From Bradyrhizobium betae (GTDB lineage: Bacteria; Pseudomonadota; Alphaproteobacteria; Rhizobiales; Xanthobacteraceae): a stretch of DNA of 64,000 nucleotides. The stretch is taken from assembly GCF_008932115.1 (NCBI RefSeq), contig NZ_CP044543.1:7074501-7138500 (forward strand). Direction: 5' to 3'. This document shows, piece by piece, positions 57,589 to 64,000 of the stretch (position 1 is the first letter of the stretch; each line of letters opens with the position of its first letter). Both the position numbers and the translations under genes were made by a program. The notes below the pieces were generated by a model. That model was not told the origin of the DNA and did not search any database. It saw only the letters and a list, made by a program, of their open reading frames with translations.

Positions 57589-58371
57589 ATGAAGAAGATT
57601 TTGCTGGCTCTGACCGCGGTTGCGGCAATGACCGGTTCGGCCTCGGCGGCCGACCTTGCTGCTCGCCCCTACGTGAAGGCCCCGATGGTGGCTCCGGTTG
57701 CCAACTGGACCGGCTTCTACATCTTCGGTGGCGCCGGCGGCGGCCTCTCGAATGCCGACCAGTCGGTCGTGTCCACGGTCGGCGCGGTTCCGCTGACGAT
57801 CTCCCAGCGCCAGGGTGGCTCGGGCTGGTTCGGCACCGTCGGTCTCGGCTACGACTGGCAGTTCAACAGCACCTGGGTCGCCGGCGTGTTCGCTGACGGT
57901 CAGTTCGGCAGCATCCGCGCCACCGTGCAGGATCCGCTCAACCAGATCACCGGCAGCCAGAAGCTGGAAGACTCCTGGGCCGCTGGTGTGCGCCTCGGCT
58001 GGCTGGTCGCTCCGAACGTTCTCTCCTACGTCAACGGCGGTTACTCGGGCGCCCACTTCGGCAGCACGAGCTTCACGAACCTCGCTGGCGTTCCGGCCGG
58101 TGTCCATCTCGACGGCTACAACCGCAACGGTTGGTTCGTCGGCGGCGGCGTCGAGAACAGCCTGAACATCTTCGGCATCCAGTCGCCCGGCTGGTTCATG
58201 AAGACCGAATATCGTTCGGCCTTCTACAATGCCAAGACCTCGACCGAACTGGCGGACGTCACTAACGTTCCGCTGGCCAACAGCATCCGCGCCAACAGCT
58301 GGAACCAGACGATCTCGACCTCGCTGGTCTACCGCTTCAACTGGACCGGTCCGGTCGTCGCCAAGTACTGA
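57589..58371 (+). CDS. Omp25/Omp31-type outer-membrane beta-barrel protein
   Basis: A 260-residue outer-membrane protein. Signal peptide residues 1-20 (MKKILLALTAVAAMTGSASA), then the standard ADLAAR start of this rhizobial family. NWTGFYIFGGAGGGLSN opens the barrel, and the chain ends in NQTISTSLVYRFNWTGPVVAKY, the typical C-terminal strand with an aromatic end for Bam recognition. About eight strands are expected. It is preceded by a region with the palindrome CTGTAATTACAG (57405-57416) and followed by a terminator. Confidence 0.92.
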   Translation: MKKILLALTAVAAMTGSASAADLAARPYVKAPMVAPVANWTGFYIFGGAGGGLSNADQSVVSTVGAVPLTISQRQGGSGWFGTVGLGYDWQFNSTWVAGVFADGQFGSIRATVQDPLNQITGSQKLEDSWAAGVRLGWLVAPNVLSYVNGGYSGAHFGSTSFTNLAGVPAGVHLDGYNRNGWFVGGGVENSLNIFGIQSPGWFMKTEYRSAFYNAKTSTELADVTNVPLANSIRANSWNQTISTSLVYRFNWTGPVVAKY

Positions 58372-58408
58372 GCTGACCAAGACTGATCCGAACGCAAGTT
58401 CAGACGTC

Positions 58409-58436
58409 AAAGCCCCGGCATCGTCCGGGGCTTTTT
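58409..58436 (+). terminator. Rho-independent terminator
   Basis: AAAGCCCCGG pairs with CCGGGGCTTT, followed by T residues, 38 bases after the barrel protein stop. Confidence 0.88.
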
Positions 58437-58667
58437 CGTTGTGAGGCGTCATCTCCTGACGGACGCCCTCACCTGCTGGACGCCCGCACACTGGGCGCCG
58501 CGGCGCGATTGATGATGGCAACTCATCGCAAGTGCAGGCGCATTGTGCCGGCCGCGCCATTGTATCCCAACCGAAGCTACGGCTACTGTGCCCTCCAAGT
58601 GATCGCAGGCCCATGGCGATCGTTCATGCCGTGGGAAGCGACAGAAGCAACCGGTGGGGAGGATCGC

Positions 58668-58853
58668 ATGCGCAGATTTCTGCTTGTAGCAGGCCTGTTT
58701 GCCCTCGCCGTCGGGCTGCTCTGGATCGGACAGGGCACGGGCACGGTTCCCTGGCCGCGATCGAGCTTCATGGTCGAACAGCTGCAATGGGCCGGCTATG
58801 GCGCAGCCATGGCGGGCTTCGGGCTGGTCCTGATCTGGCAAAGCAACCAATAG
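58668..58853 (+). CDS. Small two-TM protein (61 aa)
   Basis: I start this at ATG 58668 with GGGGAGG upstream. Two hydrophobic segments (RRFLLVAGLFALAVGLLWIG at residues 2-21 and about 43-57) flank the polar loop TGTVPWPRSSFMVEQLQW. It ends 21 bases before the SDR gene on the same strand, so the two may be one operon. No family recognised. Confidence 0.6.
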   Translation: MRRFLLVAGLFALAVGLLWIGQGTGTVPWPRSSFMVEQLQWAGYGAAMAGFGLVLIWQSNQ

Positions 58854-58874
58854 AAGAAACCAGGAAATGAAAGC

Positions 58875-59645
58875 ATGACATCCAACCGGTTCGATCTCCG
58901 CGGCAAAGTCGCAATCGTCACAGGGGGCAATGGCGGCATCGGGCTTGGCCTGGCGCACGGGCTCGCCGACGCCGGCGCCGATATCGCCGTGGTCGGACGG
59001 AATGAAGCCAAGTCGGCTGCTGCGGTTGCCGACCTCAAGCAGCGCGGCGTGAAGGCGATCGCCGTCACCACCGACGTCACTGACAAGGCGGCTATCGCCG
59101 CGATGGTCGAGCGCGTCGTCCGGGATCTCGGCCGCATCGACATCCTCATCAACAATGCCGGCATGAGCATCCGCAAGCCGCCACACGAGCTCGAGCTCGA
59201 CGAGTGGAACACGGTAATCAACACCAACCTCACCAGCGCTTTCCTGTGCTCGAAGCTGGCCTATCCGGCGCTGAAGGCGTCGGGCAACGGCAAGGTCATC
59301 AACATCGGCTCGATGATGTCGATCTTCGGTGCGAGCTTCGCCACCGCCTATGCGGCGAGCAAGGGCGGCATCGTGCAGTACACGCGCGCCTGCGCCAATG
59401 CCTGGGCGCCCGACAACATCCAGGTCAACGCCATCCTGCCGGGCTGGATCGACACCGACCTCACCCGCGGCGCGCGCAAGCAGGTCTCGGGCCTGCACGA
59501 GCGCGTGCTGGCACGCACGCCCGCCGGGCGCTGGGGCGACATCGACGACTTCGCGGGCATCGCCGTCTTCCTCGCCTCGCCCGCCTCGAACTTCGTCACG
59601 GGCACCGCGATCCCCGTCGACGGTGGCTTCTCCGTGATGGCGTGA
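58875..59645 (+). CDS. SDR-family oxidoreductase (gluconate/KDG dehydrogenase-like)
   Basis: A 256-residue NAD(P)-dependent dehydrogenase. TGGNGGIGLGLA cofactor loop (residues 16-27), NNAGMS at about 95-100, active site Tyr in TAYAASKGGI (about 158-167), and PGWIDTDLT. The pattern resembles 2-deoxy-D-gluconate 3-dehydrogenase/KduD or gluconate 5-dehydrogenase more than acetoacetyl-CoA reductase. ATG 58875. A bidirectional terminator separates it from the convergent Omp gene. Confidence 0.87.
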   Translation: MTSNRFDLRGKVAIVTGGNGGIGLGLAHGLADAGADIAVVGRNEAKSAAAVADLKQRGVKAIAVTTDVTDKAAIAAMVERVVRDLGRIDILINNAGMSIRKPPHELELDEWNTVINTNLTSAFLCSKLAYPALKASGNGKVINIGSMMSIFGASFATAYAASKGGIVQYTRACANAWAPDNIQVNAILPGWIDTDLTRGARKQVSGLHERVLARTPAGRWGDIDDFAGIAVFLASPASNFVTGTAIPVDGGFSVMA

Positions 59646-59682
59646 GCTGATCTCCTACGCAGGAACCTGCCCACAAAAAAAG

Positions 59683-59710
59683 AAGCCCCGGGCGAAGCCG
59701 GGGCTTTTGA
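59683..59710. terminator. Bidirectional terminator
   Basis: AAGCCCCGG (59683-59691) pairs with CCGGGGCTT (59698-59706), with an A-run on the left and TTTT on the right, so it works for both the SDR (plus) and the Omp gene (minus). Confidence 0.85.
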
Positions 59711-59761
59711 ATTTGGGTATTGATCGTTTCTTGTCGCTTGCTTGGTCGTTTCTTGACGCAC

Positions 59762-60529
59762 TCAGTAACGGGCGATGACCGGTCCATCGAACTTGTAGCT
59801 CGCGCGGACGACGGCCCACTGGATGTCGCGCGGCTTGGCATCGAAGGTGTAGTTCCCCGAAGTGCCACCGAGCTGATAGGTCTGACCGCCGAAGGCCGCG
59901 TAATTGTATTCGAGGCCGACGATCCAGTTGCGGGTGATGCCGTATTCCCAGCCCGCACCGACGGTCCAGCCGTTGGCCCAGTGGGTCTGACCGCCGGAGC
60001 CTGTCGCCGGTCCGACCGTGTCGGTGACGTTGAGACGGTTGTTCACGCCGGCATAGCCGCCCTTGACGTAGAACAGGTTGTTCTGAACGGCGAAGCCGGC
60101 GCGGCCGACAACGGTCGCGAGCACGTTGGCGCGCCAGGTGAAGACGTCGTCAGCGGCACCGATGGTGGTGTTCACCGCAGTGCCCTTGTTGTCGAGGCCG
60201 GAGATCGTGCCTTCCATGCCGAACACGTAGTTGTTGGCCTGCCAGTTGTAGCCGATCTGGGCACCGCCCATGATGCCCGAACTGCGCTGGCGGAAGCTGT
60301 CGCCGGGCCCGAGGTCGCCAAACGGTGCACCGATCCCGTTGTTGATGGCCTGCTCGTTGGTCCAGGCGCCACCGATGTGGCCGCCGACATAGAAACCGGT
60401 CCAGTTGAACAGCGGCTCGGCATAAGCCGGCGCCTTCGTGTAGCGCGCACCGAGATCGGCGGCGGAGGCAGCACCGGTCGAAACCAGCGCGGTCGTGAAG
60501 GCGAAGGCGGCAATCAACTTGTTACGCAT
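59762..60529 (-). CDS. Omp25/Omp31-type outer-membrane beta-barrel protein
   Basis: A 255-residue relative of the protein at 57589. I start it at ATG 60529 with GGGGTG upstream. Signal peptide to about residue 23, then ADLGARYTKAPAYAEPLFNW, NWTGFYVGGHIGGAW opening the barrel, and WAVVRASYKFDGPVIARY at the C-terminus with an aromatic end. The N-terminal barrel motif and the end GPVVAKY/GPVIARY are shared with the other copy, so the pair probably arose by duplication. Confidence 0.92.
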   Translation of the reverse strand: MRNKLIAAFAFTTALVSTGAASAADLGARYTKAPAYAEPLFNWTGFYVGGHIGGAWTNEQAINNGIGAPFGDLGPGDSFRQRSSGIMGGAQIGYNWQANNYVFGMEGTISGLDNKGTAVNTTIGAADDVFTWRANVLATVVGRAGFAVQNNLFYVKGGYAGVNNRLNVTDTVGPATGSGGQTHWANGWTVGAGWEYGITRNWIVGLEYNYAAFGGQTYQLGGTSGNYTFDAKPRDIQWAVVRASYKFDGPVIARY

Positions 60530-60708
60530 GGTACACCCCGTGTCCTTTGATGGGCGCACGCTCACACGCAGATCTTACTCAAATTTGAATCAAGAAAGTT
60601 AAGACGTCCGATTGACCTCGGGCCGACCTTGAATCCGTTTGCGCTGTTGCACGCGCGCAACGCATTGCGCGCAATTTAACGCGACATTATCCCTACCGAA
60701 TTCCTGCG

Positions 60709-61995
60709 CTATGGTGACGACATTGCCTTCGACCGCACATGCTCGGGCCGCACGCCGAGCGCAAGCAGCCGCGCCGGAATGCCCTGGAGCCATGGCAGCG
60801 CGGTGACGAGGCGCACGACCAGCGGCACCTTCAGAGGCCGCTCGCCGCCCTGCAAGGCGCCGCTGATGATGTGGTCTTGCACGACCACCTGCATGGCTTG
60901 CGTCATCTTCACCGGGAATTCGCGCCGGCGGCGCACGGCATCGAGCTCGTTCTCGGACGGGCAACCATGCTGAAGCTTGCCGGCGAGCAGGTTGGCGGTC
61001 GCGACCGCATCCTGCACGGCGAGATTGACACCGACACCGCCGACCGGCGACATCGCATGCGCGGCATCGCCGATGAGAAGCAGACCCGGCCGCGTCCAGC
61101 GCGCCAGACGGTTGATCGCGACGGTGAGCAGCTTGACGTCGTCGAAGCTCTTCACATCGGCAATGCCGCTTCCGAGCACCGGCGCCATGCGCACGATGTC
61201 GTCCAGCAGCGCCTGCAATCCCCTCGCCTTCACCGCATCGTATTGTCCCTTGGCAATGACATAGGCGCATTGCCAGTAGTCGCCGCGGTCGAAGGTGATC
61301 ATCATCTTGCCGGGCTCGACGCGCGCGAACAGGTTCTCGGTCTCGTCCGCCTTGCGGCCGACGCGGAACCACAGCACATCCATCGGCGCGCCGATCTCCT
61401 CCACGCTGAGCCCCGCGCGCTCGCGCACGGTCGAATGCCGGCCGTCGCAGGCGATGGTGAGATCGGCCTCGATCTCGATCGGCCCCTCCGGCGTCTTCGC
61501 ACGCACGCCGGCGATGGCGTCGCCATGGCGGATCAGGTCGACGGCTTCCGCGTTCATCATCACCTCGAGCGACGCAAAGCGGTTTCCGGCTTCGCGCATG
61601 AAATTCAGAAAATCCCATTGCGGCATGAAGGCGATGAAGGGGTATTTGGTGTGGAGCCGGCCGAGATCGGCGATGCGCACATGCGTGCCGCCGAACAGGC
61701 CGTCCATCTTCTGCAGACGCTGGTGCGGCAGCTTCAGGAAGGCGTCGATCAGGCCGAGCTCGTCCATGACCTGAAGCGTCGAGGGATGCACGGTGTCGCC
61801 GCGGAAGTCGCGGAAGAAATCCGCGTGCTTCTCCAGCACCACGACCTCGATGCCGGCGCGCCCCAGGAGATAGCCGAGCATCATGCCCGCAGGGCCGCCG
61901 CCAACGATGCAACACCGGACCTTCACGGAACGCGCCTGGGGTGGCTGTGACGCGGCTGGTTCCAAGATCGGATCCTCGTTTACGACTTTAGTCAT
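60709..61995 (-). CDS. FAD-dependent monooxygenase (PHBH/UbiH fold)
   Basis: A 428-residue flavoprotein hydroxylase. Rossmann start: CCIVGGGPAGMMLGYLLGRA (residues 28-47), then ACDGRHSTVRERAG, and the third FAD motif LLLIGDAAHAMSPVGGVGVN. The GD motif and DG motif are complete. Members act on phenolic or polyketide substrates or in ubiquinone synthesis. It stands alone, divergent from a small membrane protein at 62086, so the substrate is open. Confidence 0.9.
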   Translation of the reverse strand: MTKVVNEDPILEPAASQPPQARSVKVRCCIVGGGPAGMMLGYLLGRAGIEVVVLEKHADFFRDFRGDTVHPSTLQVMDELGLIDAFLKLPHQRLQKMDGLFGGTHVRIADLGRLHTKYPFIAFMPQWDFLNFMREAGNRFASLEVMMNAEAVDLIRHGDAIAGVRAKTPEGPIEIEADLTIACDGRHSTVRERAGLSVEEIGAPMDVLWFRVGRKADETENLFARVEPGKMMITFDRGDYWQCAYVIAKGQYDAVKARGLQALLDDIVRMAPVLGSGIADVKSFDDVKLLTVAINRLARWTRPGLLLIGDAAHAMSPVGGVGVNLAVQDAVATANLLAGKLQHGCPSENELDAVRRRREFPVKMTQAMQVVVQDHIISGALQGGERPLKVPLVVRLVTALPWLQGIPARLLALGVRPEHVRSKAMSSP

Positions 61996-62085
61996 CTTCG
62001 CAGTGCAGCAACATTGAATTGGTTTGCTGCAACGGTGAATGGCCGTTAGCGTTGCAGAGACGTCGATCGATTTCAGGAAGTTGCA

Positions 62086-62370
62086 GTGCGGACGATTCTC
62101 ATAGTGCTCGGCATCTGGCTGCTGATCAACGTGCTATTCGTCGTGATCATGCTGCCGCCGCGCAAGCCGCGGAAGCCGGATCAGCACGGCACCGGTACGC
62201 TCGCGCAGGTGCGGATCGACCAGAACGGCTATCCGTTCGAGGAGCAGGAGAAGTTCCTGCTTCGCCACGTCGTCATCTCGATCGCCATGGGGACGTTCTT
62301 CTCGCTGGCACCGCCCTTGATGGAAGCAATTGACTCCATCAAGCGCTTCATCAGGAAGCGCCGCGGCTGA
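62086..62370 (+). CDS. Small membrane protein (94 aa)
   Basis: Starts at GTG 62086 with CAGGAAG upstream. A first hydrophobic segment spans residues 3-23 (TILIVLGIWLLINVLFVVIM), then a basic and polar stretch (PPRKPRKPDQHGTG), then a second weak hydrophobic segment at about 62-78 before a basic tail. Function unknown. Confidence 0.6.
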   Translation: MRTILIVLGIWLLINVLFVVIMLPPRKPRKPDQHGTGTLAQVRIDQNGYPFEEQEKFLLRHVVISIAMGTFFSLAPPLMEAIDSIKRFIRKRRG

Positions 62371-62440
62371 CAGCGTTCCCCGCAGGAACCACCCTCCTCG
62401 CCGAGGCCTCAACAGATCCGCAAAACCATCCTCGCAGCGC

Positions 62441-63955
62441 TTAGTTGTTGCTGCGGTTCGCGGTGCGGAAACTCTTGATCTCCGACACGCTGCCGTCGCG
62501 ATAGGTCAGCTCCACCGAGACGGACTGCGTCGCCGGGGCAAGCTTCATGTAGAGCGGCATGCCGGCGCCGATCGCGCTGGGATCGCGCATGTCGCAGTTC
62601 GGCATCTTCAGCACCTGGTTCGGCACGGCGGTGTCGATGCCGATGCGCACCTCGCGGATGGCGCAGCGATACGAGACCAGATGCGTGTAGTAGACCAGCA
62701 GCCCGTTGAACTCGCGGAATGACAGCCAGCTCGTCGCGGTCATGTCGAGGATCTTGCGCTGGTCGCGGATCAGCGCGGCCTCCGGATCGAACTTGATCGG
62801 AAACGGCCCCTGCATGTCGCCGGACTGGTCGACATAGCGAACCTCGATGGTGCCGGCCTGCGCGTCGGGCGGCAATTCGATCGACGGGTTCGGCATCCGC
62901 TTGCGCGTGCGCGGATCGAGCGTGTCGATGAAGCCGGTTTCGCGGAAATCGGCAGCGCCGGCCATGCGCCAGGAAATGCCGAGCGTCGGGTCGGCGAAAG
63001 AGAACACCACGCTCCAACCGCCATTGTGCCGCGAGAAGCTCGCGATCGGCGCATTGGTGGTTTCCTCCTTCGGCAGGCGCGGCACGGACACCGGCGGCAG
63101 CGCCGCGACCTTCTGTGGCGGAGGATCGGCCGGACGCGCGGTGGCATCCTTGGCAATGCCGCTGAGGAAGACGTCGTCGACCATCTGGTCGAAATAGACC
63201 GGCACCTGCCTGTGCTTGACGGTGCCGGCCATCTCGCTCACGAGACGGCGGGTGCGCTGTGCCACCTGCACGAGGTTCTCGCCGGGCTCGAGCAGCTCCC
63301 TGGCAAAGGTGCGCGTGAACACCGAATTGGGATTGGCGTCGTCATTGGAGAGACGATCAAGAGCGGTCTGGCGGGGACCGGCCGAGAACACCGAGAACAC
63401 GCCCTCCGGCAGTTGCGTCATCGGCGCAAGCCCGCCGGCACCTGCGACTGCACGCGTCCCGCTGCGCTCGAACGGATTGTTGCGGCAGGCATCGAACACC
63501 AGGATCGAGGTCCGCGCCTTCTTGTTCTGCAGGCGCTCGATGATGCGGTCGGCGAGGATCGAGGCGTCGCGCACCAGCTCTTCCTGCCCTTCCGTCGCCG
63601 CCGGCACGTCGGTCGGCAGCAGATAGTTCTGCCCCGCGATCTCGAAGCCGTGGCCGGCGTAGAAGAAGAACGCGGTGTCGCCAGGCTCGACCGTCCGGTC
63701 GAAGGCGAGCAGTGTCTCGGAGAATTGCTGCCGGCTCTGGTTCTCGGCGACCATCACCGAGAAGCCGAGCTGCTTGAGCGTATCGCCCATGGTGCGGGCG
63801 TCGTTGACGGCCTTGAGCAGTTTCGGGACGTTCCTGTAGTCGTTGTTGCCGACGACGAGCGCGACGCGCTTCTCGGCATGGGCCGGAAGCGCGATCGCGC
63901 TCAGGCTCGCCGCAAGGCCGAGTGCTGCCAGAATTCTGAAAGGCCGACGCGTCAT
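62441..63955 (-). CDS. Secreted caspase-fold (C14) peptidase-like protein
   Basis: A 504-residue exported protein. Signal peptide residues 1-27 (RRPFRILAALGLAASLSAIA). The caspase domain begins RVALVVGNNDYRNVPKLLKA. The catalytic dyad is H102 in FFYAGHGFE and C157 in LVFDACRNNP. The C-terminal region (about 300-504) is beta-rich (RHNGGWSVVFSFADPTLGIS) and may be a binding module. Rhizobia have several such secreted orthocaspases, and their targets are unknown. ATG 63955. Confidence 0.88.
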   Translation of the reverse strand: MTRRPFRILAALGLAASLSAIALPAHAEKRVALVVGNNDYRNVPKLLKAVNDARTMGDTLKQLGFSVMVAENQSRQQFSETLLAFDRTVEPGDTAFFFYAGHGFEIAGQNYLLPTDVPAATEGQEELVRDASILADRIIERLQNKKARTSILVFDACRNNPFERSGTRAVAGAGGLAPMTQLPEGVFSVFSAGPRQTALDRLSNDDANPNSVFTRTFARELLEPGENLVQVAQRTRRLVSEMAGTVKHRQVPVYFDQMVDDVFLSGIAKDATARPADPPPQKVAALPPVSVPRLPKEETTNAPIASFSRHNGGWSVVFSFADPTLGISWRMAGAADFRETGFIDTLDPRTRKRMPNPSIELPPDAQAGTIEVRYVDQSGDMQGPFPIKFDPEAALIRDQRKILDMTATSWLSFREFNGLLVYYTHLVSYRCAIREVRIGIDTAVPNQVLKMPNCDMRDPSAIGAGMPLYMKLAPATQSVSVELTYRDGSVSEIKSFRTANRSNN

Positions 63956-64000
63956 CGCAAAATTCCCATTGCTGGACGGCGTCCTGCCGGTTCCCTCGAA

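Noticed and set aside
1..64000. CRISPR array, intact prophage, rRNA or replication origin
   Set aside because: No regularly spaced repeats, phage structural genes, ribosomal RNA sequence or DnaA-box cluster were seen on either strand.

Overview
The window is chromosomal DNA of a high-GC alphaproteobacterium. It most resembles Bradyrhizobium or a close relative in the Nitrobacteraceae. The reasons are the GC-rich codon use, a class I polyhydroxyalkanoate synthase, Omp25/Omp31-type beta-barrels, two PilZ proteins, tripartite tricarboxylate transport, and several families of dispersed palindromic repeats. No rRNA, CRISPR array, intact insertion sequence or intact prophage was seen. There is one tRNA (Glu, UUC).

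Layout. 1-4.0 kb holds very small proteins (several too short for usual gene callers), an HU-like DNA-binding protein, a CsbD-like stress protein and palindromic repeats. 4.0-8.6 kb is an AT-richer accessory patch. It carries an exported HNH nuclease, two translationally coupled small membrane proteins, a two-TM protein, a membrane-anchored protein, a HEPN-like protein with an R-x4-H motif, and nested remnants of an IS481-type transposase and a REP-associated (Y1) transposase. A short repeat is scattered through it, and two divergent-promoter regions within it are paralogous. 8.6-16.6 kb has glyoxalase, GST, PilZ proteins, tRNA-Glu, a fatty acid desaturase, a PrsW-like membrane protease and an HdeD-like protein.

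16.6-21.1 kb holds a DAHP synthase preceded by a textbook transcription attenuator with an aromatic-rich leader peptide, then epmB-epmA facing efp, which is the whole EF-P lysine modification module except a hydroxylase. 21.2-31.1 kb: M23 peptidase, DUF808 protein, cupin and AhpD-like proteins opposite a MarR regulator, a lytic transglycosylase, a class II aldolase, an SDR and recJ. 31.4-32.5 kb: a soluble chemoreceptor-like protein. 32.7-39.8 kb: a catabolic operon (enoyl-CoA hydratase, CoA-transferase, TctC, TctB, TctA, PdxA-like) divergent from a GntR regulator that has three copies of a candidate operator.

40-64 kb: MBL-fold enzyme, GNAT, lipoproteins, HAD dehalogenase, then the amino acid and central carbon run alaC-hom-glpX; phaC; MAPEG; a methyltransferase-argC pair; a second (type 2) argC broken by a one-base frameshift; paiB-like; DedA; parE followed by a decayed copy of its own 3' end; two Omp25-like barrels around an SDR; a flavin monooxygenase; and a secreted caspase-fold protein.

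The strongest regulatory finding is the aroG-type attenuator, whose promoter spacing suggests the leader mRNA may begin at or next to its AUG. The most open-ended region is the 4-8.6 kb patch. I cannot show that it is one functional system.
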